Shown: positions 9,320 through 21,000 of the stretch, one piece after another
Layout of the letters: each line of letters begins with the position of its first letter
Numbering within the stretch: position 1 is the first letter of the stretch
Assembly (NCBI GenBank): GCA_023105745.1
Contig: JALGQZ010000011.1
Location: 29,820,612-29,884,611 of the forward strand
DNA length: 64,000 nucleotides
Direction: 5' to 3'
Origin: Austropuccinia psidii
Taxonomy: Eukaryota > Basidiomycota > Pucciniomycetes > Pucciniales > Sphaerophragmiaceae
Program-made: the position numbers and the translations under genes
The notes under the pieces: model-generated
The model's database searches: none
What the model was told of the DNA's origin: nothing
The model's input: the letters and a program-made list of their open reading frames with translations, nothing else

Positions 9320-12300
9320 CTAAGAGACTCATAAATACCACAGTGAGTGATAATTCTAAGTGATATCTTAGCTTTAAGCATTAAACCATTTTGGTGAAAG
9401 CCTTTTAATGCATCCATTGATGTTATATACTTGGCTTTAGACAATTGGGTCAATGTTTCATGAATTCTAGGGATTGGATACCTATCCGGAACTGTGTAGG
9501 TATTCAATGCTCTAAAATCTCCAACCATCCTTGATTCATCATTATTTCAAGCAATAATAACAGGTGTTGTCACTTCAACTTCTTCATTATGGCATACTTT
9601 CCTTAGTACACCAAGTTGGATCAATTCTTCGATATGTTTTTCCAAGGCTTCTCTAGCTCTGTGACTGGCTGGATAATCTAGTCTTCTAAGTACCGGAGGA
9701 TATGGTCTGTCAATATTAAGCATAATATGAACTTCATGTCCTTTTATAGAACCTAATGGTTCATTATCAGAGGCAAATGCATTATTATATGTGTATAACA
9801 CATCAATAAGTTCATGTCTCATCTTTGGTGACAATGATGGATTAATTTGTGCTTCAACAACTTGATTAGTCACAAATTCTTCCTTATAAGTATCCTTTTC
9901 AGAAGATACCAGTGATATTTGTTTTGGAATATTGGAAAAAGAAAATTTTTGTCTCTTGTTTTCTCCAGTTGTGAAATATCTATCATTATGGTTATTGATG
10001 CCAATACAATAAATATTCAAGTAATTGTTTCCAAAAATGATACGCTGAGATTTGCAATTGTCCATTACTAAAATCTCAGTCTTCATTCTAATACTTCCTG
10101 CTGGGTGTGGAAATACAAGATTAGTGTCTAATATACCCAAAGGGTACATATTATTACTGGCACTACTAAATTGTACACCCTCTATTGGTAATAGATGATT
10201 CCTCCATCCAGGGGGTATGGCTTGAGGATAATTTTTACCTACACAAGTACAAAATGCCCCTGTATCCAAGTTCACTTTGGCTTCAATATCATACATCAGA
10301 ACTGATGTGACACAAGATGCTCCAGCAGTGTATCCTTTACCTCTAGCAGGTTTGGTTTTACACATTCTGGCATCTTGGATATTGATCAGGTTATGACAGT
10401 CCTCACCGTACTGTGGCAAATGAGCATGGACTTCTGTGACCTCAAAGAAAGGTGTAATGTTTTCAATGGGATAGTCCTCTACTGGTGTATCTTCAGAGAC
10501 TGCATAATCTAAGTCAGATTCTTCTTTCTCTTGAGTGAACTGAACCTCTTCAATGACTTGAACCTCATTGATTTTTGTATTTTTGGTGCAAGTGTTGGCC
10601 AAATGTGAAGTGCTTCCACATTTATGACACTTAAAGACAGGTCTTTCAGGTTTTCTGTTCTCTCTGGAAGTATTTGGGACCATTTTGGACTTCATAGGGA
10701 TTTTCGTCCAATTCTTACCAATTCTTGTTCTAGTAATGATATCTTCCATTGCATTGATGTAGTCCTCTGTTGAACAGGGTTCTAAACATCTTCACTTGAT
10801 AGCATGTTCCAGCTCTCCTCCACATTTTCTTAATATTTTCATATGAATCATGGTGTCAGACATATCTGGGTGTAAAGCAGATAACCTGTCTTTCTGCTTG
10901 AAGAGCCAAGTAAGTGGTTAATCCTTTTCTGAGCTAGAAATGGAACTTTCAAAAGCATTTTTCATTTTAAAACTCCAACAATTATTGGCTCATTTGGTAA
11001 TTATTTCAGATTTCCACCAAGACCAATCATGCTTTCCATGATCTTGTCTCATCTTGTAATACCATTTCTCTGCAGTTCTGGTAAACAGAGAGTGTAATTT
11101 GCCCACTATAATTTCATCAGCTATGTGAAAGTCTTCCTGAAATATATCAATAGTTCTGTGAACTCAATATGGTTATATCCTCCTTCACCAGAGAATGTTG
11201 TCCATTCTTCCAATTTGGGAATATCTTTGCAGAGATAATATCTTTTCCTAAGAATGGGGTCAAACTTCCTTCAACAGAATTTTTTGCTTCAAACAAAGGT
11301 GTAGAATGTCTTGGAATATGTGGTTAATAATTCTAATGAATCTGTTCCACATTTGCAATGATTTCATCCTTTAACTTCTGCATTTCACTTTCACTTTTTG
11401 CCAAATGTGTGGCAAACTGATTGGTATTTTTAGTTCTTTCCCAGACATGGTCTTTCAGAATTCTAAGCTTATCATTACTGTTTAGAATGAAAATATCTTC
11501 CATTTAATCATTTTGAACTTTCCATTTACTCTCAATTCTGTCACATGTATTGGTAATTGAATCAAGTATGAAATTTGTCAATTGATACCATTCAGTATAT
11601 CTTTTGTCATTTCTTTTCAATTCACTCATGTCCAATATGATTTTATTTAAGTTTGCATCAAATTTGCCAAGTTCTACATCAATACTACATCTAACAAAGT
11701 GTATTTCATCTATTATTTGTGTGGAAAAGTCCTGTTCATCCTTTCCTGCTCTTTGGCTGTGAATTCCATAAGAGTTCTGGCCATATTAAAGACACTGTCC
11801 ACGGCTGAAGGCTCCAATTCGGGAATCCTGTACCCTTGTGGGTAAGGTCTGTGCCACTTGTCTTTGACTTTTCCCTTGCCTTGATGGTTCTTGGGACCTT
11901 TCTGCTTCTTCTGAGGTTTTTTGGGCTTGTCCTTGGACACTTCTGCAGCTGGTTTGGAGCTGGTAGATGCCACTGGGCTTTCTGTCTCCAAAGCTGGAGT
12001 CATTTCCAACTCCTTCTTCTGGTCTATGGATAAAAGACTTTGGTTCTTCAACCAATTATTTATCTTTTTGACTTTGTCTTTGCAAGACAATGGGCTCCAA
12101 CCTTCTAAGAGTTCTATGGTCTTCTCCTGACCCAGAAAGCTCTTGATGTGTAAGTAGGAGTTCATGACCCCCTGCCAAAGGCTTGGGCATATTTCCCACT
12201 CCTCTTCTTTGGCTGCTCTGAACCAATTTTTGTATTGGAATTGATAAATTTCTATTTCTGCCACTTGAAAGTGGTTCAGGCCTTGAAGTATTATCATGAA

Positions 12301-12490
12301 TCAGTCCAGATTCAGAATTTACATCAAAATTTGTGGGTACAGACCTTGGGGAATGGGGGGAAACTCTGGCATCCTCCATATGTGTCTTTCTTGAGGAAGA
12401 TTGGACACTTCTGGATTTGGTCTTGCCTCTTCCTTGTCCACATCCATCTGGTTGGACTGAATAGTTGCTTCCATTTCTTGTATTCACCAT
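9320..12490 (-). pseudogene. gag-pol: Element B gag-pol, broken and truncated
   Basis: Same domain order as A and closely related. Gag starts at about 12490 (a Met-Val-Asn-Thr-Arg-Asn-Gly start). A TAA at 12056..12058 ends the gag frame after 160 codons. The capsid region (10750..11700) has several stops and shifts. 9547..10749 encodes knuckle [14 protein letters not shown], protease LDTGAFCTC and the start of reverse transcriptase. A Trp codon changed to TGA near 9533 separates this from 9320..9528 ([20 protein letters not shown]). The reading ends in HCGIYESL where A inserted, before the YIDD motif. No RNase H, integrase or chromodomain remains in the window. Confidence 0.92.
11713..12297 (-). 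CDS. Element B overprinted ORF, intact GW-domain frame
   Basis: Exactly 194 codons, like the A copy, and about 91% identical to it by hand count. It keeps [39 protein letters not shown], the basic tail and the terminal helix. It stays open although the gag frame on the same DNA has a stop at 12056 and the rest of B is broken. The substitution that creates the gag stop is only Lys-to-Asn here. The candidate 63-nt intron is conserved in length. The copy may be a fossil; intactness does not prove expression. Confidence 0.65.
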   Translation of the reverse strand: MIILQGLNHFQVAEIEIYQFQYKNWFRAAKEEEWEICPSLWQGVMNSYLHIKSFLGQEKTIELLEGWSPLSCKDKVKKINNWLKNQSLLSIDQKKELEMTPALETESPVASTSSKPAAEVSKDKPKKPQKKQKGPKNHQGKGKVKDKWHRPYPQGYRIPELEPSAVDSVFNMARTLMEFTAKEQERMNRTFPHK

Positions 12491-12540
12491 TTTTACATCA
12501 ATCAAAGATAAAATAAGAATTGGAAACAAAAAACACACAC

Positions 12541-12684
12541 CTTTTGGTGGTTGTTTGGATTGTTCTGTTTTAAATCAAGTGCCTCTTTTGGAAATTTGAA
12601 CTTCAATATGGTCTTCAGATTCTGGACTAGTAATATATCTTTTATTGAGTCTGTTACCACCTGCACATTATTTGATTAAAGACA
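12541..12684 (-). pseudogene. Element B upstream exon remnant
   Basis: Minus-strand counterpart of A 1347..1505. Acceptor CTCTAG|TG at 12685/12684 and donor AAAAG|GTGTGT at 12541/12540 are both conserved. The frame has an early TAA where A has TAC, so this copy would not be translated through. Confidence 0.5.
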
Positions 12685-13024
12685 CTAGAGAAAGAATTGA
12701 TAAAACAAATCTATTTTTTATGCTTTTAAGATAATTTTAAGATTTTTTAAAAAAATTATTCTTTTTGAAGGAAAAGAAATTAAAATTCAAGATTTTGAAT
12801 CAAAATTAATTCAGAGTAGCTCAAAGAATAACTTTATAATTTTCTGGATGTGAGAAAGCCAGGTGTAAATATAGTATAAAATTAAACCACATTCCTCAAT
12901 GAAAAAATATAAGACAATTTCAAAGATAAAAATAATTTTAACTTTAAATTGAAAGAAAGAAATTATTAAATTAATATATTCAAGAACTCAAAAATATATT
13001 AATTAAGGGTACAAGGTTCAAAAA
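12685..13024 (-). other. Element B leader
   Basis: AT-rich untranslated leader between PBS and upstream exon, alignable with A 970..1346. No gene. It holds a single PBS-type motif at its LTR end, unlike A. Confidence 0.6.
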
Positions 13025-13044
13025 AACATGGCCAGGCCCCCAAA

Positions 13045-14953
13045 TGTAAGATGTGTCTATGAAACTGTTGATAATATTACTATTGATCAACAGTACTGTA
13101 ACTGTTCGTATGAAATATAATAATAAAAAATTATTATAATCACAATTAAATCATTAAAGAATTATTTCTTTTACGTGTTATACACTACTAGTGATTATAA
13201 CAGTAAGCAGCAATTGTCTACAAGAATGAATTACAAGAAGAATTTAATAATAAAAACTTCTTTTATTAAAATAATAAAATTATCTTAATATATAATTATC
13301 TTTTACAAGAATAATTATAATGATAATTCTTGAAGAAAACTATTACTAGAGAAAAACTTTAAGAATTGAGATAAATTACTCACTATTAATCCAATAAACC
13401 TTTTAGATGATAATAGTAGAGAAGTTTAACATGGAATTGTGGATTTAATGGATCAAAATTGATTTATAACAGTATTACAAAAAATGATAGTTGATTTCTA
13501 TGACTTCAAATCTTTCTTATTGATTTATAAAAGAATAAAACACTTAAGAAATAGTTTTAACTAATACTTACTTGTTTGGTAATAAAGGTATAATATAATA
13601 ATGTGCTTATTTGGAAAAAACAGCAAGAGGAGGCCTGTTTTGAGTCTAAGACAGCTCACAGAGGCATGCAATAGAGCAAGCTGAAAAACCAGTGCGTGAG
13701 AAAACAATAAACCATTTTGGATTATTAATTGGATCATTTGTTGTCATGTAAGATTATCATAATTACTTAATTGAGGCTTTCATGTGATTACCAACCCATT
13801 TATGGTTAAGAGTAAAAGGAGTAACAACTGTAAATCTTCTTTTATTCCAAAATAATCATTTATTTCTCAAAGTTATCAATGTTATTGGAAATTCCATCAC
13901 AGAATGTATTTTCTGTAAATTTTTTAAAGATTCTATGTTTCACGTGGAATCATCAAAAATGGACTGTAAGTAACACTTTTAATTTTACATATAAAAGTAT
14001 AATTATTTTTTGTTTTTATATGAAATATACAGTTCCTAATTGGTCCTGAAAGTTTCAGAAAGATTCATTGAGAATTGTCCTTTAAATGAATTTTTGAAGT
14101 TTTTACCTCAATTCTACATAGAATTGCAAATAGCAGTGTATGGCTGGTTGCTATGACATAAATCGCTGGATACTAGTCTAAAAAGGGTTTTAATTACTCT
14201 GGTAGGGTTTATCAATGGTAAGTCATTAAGAATTGACATGGTTACAGGAGTCTAAGTTGTTCTTTACCTCCTTGGCATGTCAAAACAGCAGGTTATTTGC
14301 TATTTTCTTATATTTTACTGTAGTTGTAACATGGTAACCAAGTTCCCAAAAGGTTTTATTTTACTAATAGGGCCAAGATAATCCATGAATCAAATCTCTG
14401 GAGCTGTCCACGCCTCAGAGGCCTCAGAAGTTGGGTACCCTGGCACTCTTTGATGTCTTTTGTCCCCCTTGCCTATTTTTTATGTCAAAATAGAATTTTA
14501 AGCTCAAAGTGGGATATCCACTATGGGTGTACCAAAGGCGCATGTAAGAATACCAAACTATTAAGTGCTCAAAACATGCATAACACTATTCGTAGTGTGT
14601 ATGTAACATGGGATTTCTCACATTTGCATTATTTTAGTGTGAAATAGAGAAAAACCAAAATTTTCATGGCTCTTTTATGCGGTATTGAAGTATTTTCCAT
14701 ATTACCACCTCAAAGAGTCGATTTGAGATTATTCACTCTGTGGAGCTACCCTAGGTGAAGTTTAGTGTAGAATCCAAATCTGGCCTTAAATCCATTGATT
14801 TTCTTAGTCAATAAAAAGTTATTCATCTTTTTTGAAAACAAAAATGATGAATTTTGAATATACGCATGACTTATGGGTTATGCATAGTTCTGAATTTATT
14901 CTTAAGATAATTGTGACCTATTTGGGTATGTAAAATATACCTCAAGGCTCACA
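13045..14953 (-). repeat. Element B 5' LTR, complete
   Basis: 1909 bp. On the minus strand it starts TGTGAGCCTTGAG (14953) and ends CTTACA (13045). It is of the same family as the A LTRs but clearly diverged. The hairpin CTGTTGAT / ATCAACAG near its end is perfect here, whereas A has one mismatch. Confidence 0.93.
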
Positions 14954-15032
14954 ATAAAAAAGGTTATAACTTGTAAGGGCTTATTGAAGAAAATTGTTAT
15001 AGCTTTTGACCACTTTGGTGTGAAAGTGGTCC
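14954..15032 (+). repeat. Element E 5' LTR, small middle fragment
   Basis: 79 bp aligning with solo LTR positions from 31255, including GACCACTTTG and GAAAGTGGTCC. It is bounded by B on the left and D-prime on the right. GGTCC at 15028..15032 is the left target duplication of D-prime. Confidence 0.85.
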
Positions 15033-15741
15033 TGTCAGGATCAAACTATGATAAAGGTGTAGAGTAGACTAATTACAACTTGAACTATGTTTGTGACACA
15101 GAAAAAAATCTTATAATAAAGATTTCAAAGATAATAAGGGTATTTAACAAAATAAAAGGGCTTTACTATCAAGAGATAGTGGTGGTAAGCGCTGCTGAAA
15201 TCCCTGGGTGCAGTCTTACCAGCTGGATTACTATAATAAGAGCTACAATACTAAGATTTATAGTATAACCTGATTACTTTCCAAGAGTAAAACTATTTTT
15301 GACAGTTTACTACATAGGAATTCAAGAGCAGGATGAGGAAAGCTTTTCTGGCTGTGAAAAGCCCCCTTTTTATCCTGAAATGGGGTGAAAAGGTGGCTAA
15401 GCCTTTCCACATAGAGGAAGTGAAGTTTTTTCACTCTATAGGACAGGCTTGTGGTTTACAAAAGACCTGTATAGCCTGTATTGGGCTCAGATGTGGTTTT
15501 GAAGCCACATCTGGAAGTTTTCACCAATTCAGGGTGAAAGGTTTCATCTGGGGACCTCACAGCCTGATTCTGACATGTATAATGTGTAGAATGCTGTACA
15601 GGACCTGTATGGAACCCCAGTACTGAATGAAATATGAGGTATTGAAGTAAAATTAAGCTTCTTTGTCAGTTTGACACATCATAATCATGGTTATGGGATA
15701 TTATCCCATGGTAAGGCTGTATTGGTCAAAGTGTGGGATTT
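15033..15741 (-). repeat. D-prime 3' LTR, distal part
   Basis: 709 bp starting TGTCAGGAT (reverse complement of the LTR end). It continues at 25807 after element C. It matches 39779..40485 of the 5' LTR. Small ORFs inside are not conserved and are not annotated. Confidence 0.92.
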
Positions 15742-17567
15742 TGTGAGCCTTAGAGGTATTTTCATATACCCAAAAGACCACAAAAGATAAATTAAGACAC
15801 AAATATAAATAAAATAAATTTATTTATATTATACAAAGAAAAATTTAAATATAAATACAAACTTATATTTGAAAATCAAAATTTAATTATAATTTAACAA
15901 CGAAATTACAATAAAATTTCAAATTATATTTTTACTTGTTAAAATTAAGTAAAAATGAATTTTTAATAAAATTTGTGAAATTAAAGTATTTTTGGTAAAA
16001 AGCTATATGATATATATATTATACTTTTTATCCAATAAATAAACATATAAAAATTCTTTCACCATTTGATTCCTCATGAAAAATTAGGTGAGGTCAACTC
16101 TGAGTGAAATTTTTGTAGCTGAAATCTAAATAAGCTTAAATTAAGTTTTTAGTATTTTCAATACAAAAGTTGAAAATACTCAAAACTTTGATTTGATTTG
16201 CACCACATGTGGTGTTAACCATCAATTTTTGTGTTAAAATTGAGGTGTTGTGTTTAGTTTAGAAGTGATGAGGAATTGAAGTATTTTCAATTGAATTCAA
16301 TTGAAATGTCAAAATGTGCACGTGTATTACATAAGTGAACTTTGATTTACATATGAGGTGTCAATTATTACTGTATTGTACTGTAGAATTGAATTGAATT
16401 ACATATGTAAATTATAAGTATAATACATGATGAGGAATTAAAGGAAAAATAAATTGGAAAGATTAAATTTGGGGGGGAAAAGGAACTCCAGCTCTAAGGG
16501 GGAGCTAGACCCCCAAATTCCTTGCTGACAGGCGTGGGATGTCAAAATTCACGCAAAAGTTCATCACTTTTGGCCTGGAATTGAGTTACAGGTTCTGTGA
16601 ACTCAATTGATGATGAGGTTTTGATACCAACTGGGGGAGTTTTAGCTGTTGCCAAGAGGGTAAAACTACCCTTAAGATAAAAAAATCATAGTAAAAACAG
16701 TTTTAACTGGTTTCTACGCCTCTGACACACATTCTGACGTGTTTTGAAGGCTCTAGGCCTGGTATTGCTATAGTAATGGCTGATTTAAGGGTCTAAAATG
16801 GCTAAAAATGGCTATATGTGGCTTAAACCAGCCCTTTTTGGTGTGAACCAGCGTTCAATGATGCCATAATTGGCTTTTCTGTTGTCAGACTGTTTTTCAC
16901 GACTGACAAGAGTAAATTTTACTTTTGGAGTAAGAGAATTGGTGGCTATAAAAGAATGTCTTCTTTGCCCCACTTTTCTCTTCATGTTAAAATCTTTTCC
17001 TTTTATAATTAGCTTAAACACTGTTAAACCAATCAATAAAAGATTCCGACAACCTTTCTTAAATCATTTTGAACCTTTTAACCACTAAAAATCATTATAA
17101 TCAGTTTTTGTAACTCTTATAATCATTTTTACTCCCAAACCACCCCAAAAGTGAATTAAAGCATATTTCATCACTGTAAACTTTGTCACTTTGTTTCCAA
17201 ATTCACTCTGGTCACTTTTGGGCTTGTTTTCTCTTTAATATTATTTTTAAAGTCTTTGTTCTTTAATTAATTTCTTGCAGTTCTTTGCTCAATTAATTCC
17301 AATTGAAATTGCTCTTGAAGAAATTTCTTTTGTAGCCTTAAATATTGCTTGTAGAGTACTTTTGGATAAACTTTTATTGTTGATAAAACAATAAATATTT
17401 ATAATATTATTTTTTTATACTAATAAATGTATAAACAATAAAATTGGCGTGTTTCCTGTTAAAAATAATATTTCTTACTATTCTCAATGGATTTTCACCT
17501 TCTACAAATTTTGAGGACAGGAAAAGTACTTGATTTTTTAATCAAAGTTTCATATCCACACCTTACA
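15742..17567 (+). repeat. Element C 5' LTR
   Basis: 1826 bp, starting TGTGAGCCTTAGAGG and ending CACACCTTACA. It aligns with 23964..25801 and 62572..64000. A TATAAAAG box lies at 16947. A short stem (TTGATT / AATCAA, 17530..17545) precedes the end. Confidence 0.95.
16947..16954 (+). promoter_or_regulatory. TATA box in C 5' LTR
   Basis: TATAAAAG, kept identically in the other two C-family LTRs (25180 and 63785) within GGCTATAAAAGAATGTC. This is the likely core promoter; transcription would begin a few tens of bases downstream. Confidence 0.6.
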
Positions 17568-17584
17568 TTTGGGGCCCAGCCGTG
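17568..17584 (+). other. Element C primer binding site
   Basis: TTTGGGGCCCAGCCGTG directly follows the LTR. It is close to the shared motif of the other families, with small changes. Confidence 0.7.
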
Positions 17585-17788
17585 ATATTTTACCTGTGAA
17601 ATATTTTTTTACTCTCTTTTAACCTCTTTCTTATATTGAAAAAATTTAAAAACATAAAAAAATACTTATAATCCAAAAAATCTATACAAAATAACTCTTT
17701 TTCATATTATAAGTGAGGCTTATATTTTTATTTCTTTTTTGAAATAACCTTTTTTTAGTTAATTAATTGGCTTTTTCATTAATTTTAG

Positions 17789-18000
17789 TGTCTGACAACG
17801 TGGTAAGACAAGAAAACATTGAAACAACCTCAACAGTCCTCAGCATTATCCCTGCCAGTACTGTTAATTCAGACCACAATAGTACTGTTATTGTGACTCA
17901 AAATAACCAACCTGAACCAATATCTTCTGAATTGATTAACTTAGATAAAAGTAATACCCTTCAGAAAGCTAAGAATTTGGCCAATATTAAGTTTTTTGAG
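17789..18000 (+). CDS. Element C upstream exon (candidate)
   Basis: Open for about 70 codons from acceptor AATTTTAG|TG (17787..17790): SDNVVRQENIETTSTV and onward, Ser/Thr/Asn-rich with no known domain. No internal ATG; A|TG could form the start. It is followed by GAG|GTAAAAATAC and a possible AATAG acceptor at 18039 (39 nt). It holds the same position as the upstream exons of A, D and E, with no clear sequence similarity to them. Translation is inferred. Confidence 0.4.
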
Positions 18001-18039
18001 GTAAAAATACTATTTTAAGCCTTTTTAATCATAAAATAG

Positions 18040-21000
18040 GCCTTCAACTGGATCAGGAGCCAGCTATAACCCCTCAAGCAGCTCCCAGAAAGGTAATAGA
18101 CGTGATTATGGCAGAAGCCAACCATGTACAGAAGGAAAAGGGTCAGTTGATGACTTCCAAACAACTAAAATAGGTCATTCTGATGCTGATAATACCATTT
18201 TACCTTCACAAAGAGCTGACACCGCCACAAGAAGCCTCAGTGGACATATATAAATCCAGCCACAAAGCATACAACAATGCCCTGCAGTACAAGGAGTAGC
18301 AGATCCTTGCAGATCTGTGGAAAAACTGCATGAATTCTTACCTGACTGTGAGAAAATTCCTGGGCCATCCCAATACTTGCAAATTGCTCAATGGATGGCA
18401 TCCATTGATGGAGAAGGATAACATGATGCTCTTGACACTAGAATGGAGGAAAAACAACCCTCCACCACCCAAGCAAGTGCCAAAAACAGCCCCAGTGGCA
18501 AGAAGCAGCAATTCCAACGTGAAAAATCAGCCACAAGCTCCAAACAAGGGCAAAGGAAAGGCACCAGCCACCAAACCTTACAGCCAGGGCTACAGGATGC
18601 CATGGAAATGTGTTTCAGATGGCCGGCACAATGATGGAATTACAAAAGAAAGAGGAGGCCAGATTAAAATATCAGAAATGATTTCTGATATTTTTGATGC
18701 TATTCCAGAGTTGTATGAAGCAATAACTGACATAAAAAGTCATCTTTCTGATAAAAATGCATCAATTTGTGACAATCTTAAAACACATAACTTGAGTCTG
18801 AGCCAAATTGATGAAACACTTAAATGTTTTGAAAAAGTTTTAAGAACAATTAAAAATCCCAATAATGATAATTATTTTGGCAATAAGATAAATGAAAAAT
18901 CTGCCATTCTTAAGGAATTGACAGACAAGTATTCTAAATTAAATATTGATGACATGATTGAAACAAGAATAAAACAAGCCATAAATAATATCAAAGAGGA
19001 TAATAAGAAAGCTCTTGATGATATTTCAAAATCATTTACTGAAGTAAAGACACATATAGCTTTCTTGAAAAAGTGTTTTGATACCTCAAAAGAGGAAATA
19101 TCAAAATTAAAAATAAAGTGAAATGAAGTTATATCTGATAATACTAAACAAACAGAATTATGTAATGAGCTGACATATAAAGAGGATGATCATAAAAAGA
19201 ATGTAATAACCTCTATACAAAGGTTAAAACATGAATTAAGAAATTCACAAAGGTGTAACAATAGTAAAATGAATGATATTGAACAACTACTAAACACCTT
19301 ACCAAGAATGTCTACACCTCTGAATCAAAATGAGGGTACAGGAATTCCCAATCCACAGGTATTGGATATTGAAAATTCTCAATTAAAAAATGAATTTTCT
19401 ACTTATTTTAATAACTTGGAACCAACAATGGGCCAAGCACTCTTGAAAGAAGTTCCAAAACTTAAGGAATGGCCTCACTTCAGTGGTGAAGGAGAGTATG
19501 ACCATACAGAATTCATCAGAGGTATGTACATGGTCAAAGAAGACTTTTAATTACCAGACAGATTGGTAACAGCCAGTTTTAACACCTTATTTACTAAATC
19601 AGCTCACAGATGGTATATCAAATTGAGACAAGCACATGGACAACAAAGTTGGACTTGGTGGAAAACCCAAATTATCAACAAATGGGCCAATGATGCTTGG
19701 AGGTTTAAAGTGGAAACAGCCTTTGAATCTGCCAAATTTAATGCTGATAAGGACAAAGCTTTACCATGGTTTTGCCAACAAAAATACAGATTAACAGCAT
19801 TATATCCTGACATGTCAGAATTTATGATCCATAGAAAAACTCTGAGACAATGTGGAGGTGACTTAGAGCATGCTGTCAAAAGCAGGACTACTGAACAATC
19901 TTCAGCTGAGGATATTATCAATATATTAGAAGAAATAACCACCAGAACCAAAATTGGTTCTAGTAGGGTGAATCTCAAAACACAGTTTAACACACCTTGG
20001 AAAGATTCTGTGGACAAAAACCCCAAAGAAAATTCTAATAATAAGCAGAAACTAGCAGATACAGTCAGAAAGTGCCATATTTGCCAAAGCACCACCCATC
20101 TAGCCAATACATGTCCAAAAAGGGGGAAAATCAATGAAATTAATATCAAAAAGGAACCTGATGTTGAAAAAGATGACATAATTGAATACACTTCAGATGA
20201 TAAGTCATCCATATTTTCTGAATCTTCAAAAGATATAGAAAATATCAATGCCACTTTTGACATCATGGAATCTTATTCCCACTTGCCACAATTGAGCAAT
20301 GGTCAACTTGATTTATCAAAAGGTCAAGATGCACAACTCATGAAAACCAAACCAAACAGAGGGAAGGGTTATACAGCTGGTAACTCCTGTATAACAAAAG
20401 TCGTGATTGACAACAAGCCCACCAAACCTTTGCTTGACTGAGGAGCCTTATGCTCTTGTGTTGGTAAATCTTTTCGTAACACTTGTGTACCAAATCTTGA
20501 AGACCAATTGTTACCAATTGATGGTATAAAATTCAATAGTGCAAGTAATCCAATGAAAGCATTAGGAATTTTTGAGACCAATGTCATATTCCCACACACA
20601 AATGGGAATTTAAGAATCACAGTTGAATTTGTTGTTATGGAAAATTGCTCTAGTACCCATTTTATATTGGGAAATGACTATTTAATCATATATGGGATAG
20701 ATTTTCATAGCAACAAAGACAGATACTTTACTATTGGAGACAATAAGCAACAAAAATTTTCGTTTTTACCATTAAAAAGACAAATTACGGTAAAAAAAGT
20801 ATCACCAGTCAACTTAGAGTTAGAGAAATTCAAGTATGAATAGTTAAATGAGACTGAAATAAGCCTTCATCTGACGGATAAACAAGAAAATGAAATTTCT
20901 TCCCTTTTGTATGACCACAGAGGAGCATTTGCTTCAGAAAAAGAACTTCTAGGAGCAATTATTGGTCATGAAGTTTACATCATTCTTAACATTGAGAGAC

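Larger units (their letters stand above)
9320..14953 (-). mobile_element. Element B: A-family gypsy element, 3' half outside window
   Basis: Reverse-oriented relative of A. From right to left: 5' LTR 13045..14953, PBS about 13025..13044, upstream exon, gag and the first half of reverse transcriptase. It is interrupted at 9320 by the insertion of A, and the remainder lies beyond the left edge. It sits in the 5' LTR of E: 14954 onward continues E-type LTR sequence. Right flank ATAAA is one half of its target duplication. Many stops and frameshifts make it inactive. Confidence 0.93.

Noticed and set aside
12235..12516. Plus-strand ORFs opposite B gag (12235..12516, 11836..12130)
   Set aside because: Mirror readings of the dual-coded region; the equivalent antisense ORFs in A differ in length and no homology between families is seen.
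16812..17036. Minus-strand ORF of 60-75 codons repeated in all three C-family LTRs
   Set aside because: The three copies (16812, 25027, 63605) are similar only because the LTR DNA is similar; they lie next to the TATA box on the opposite strand, with no domain.
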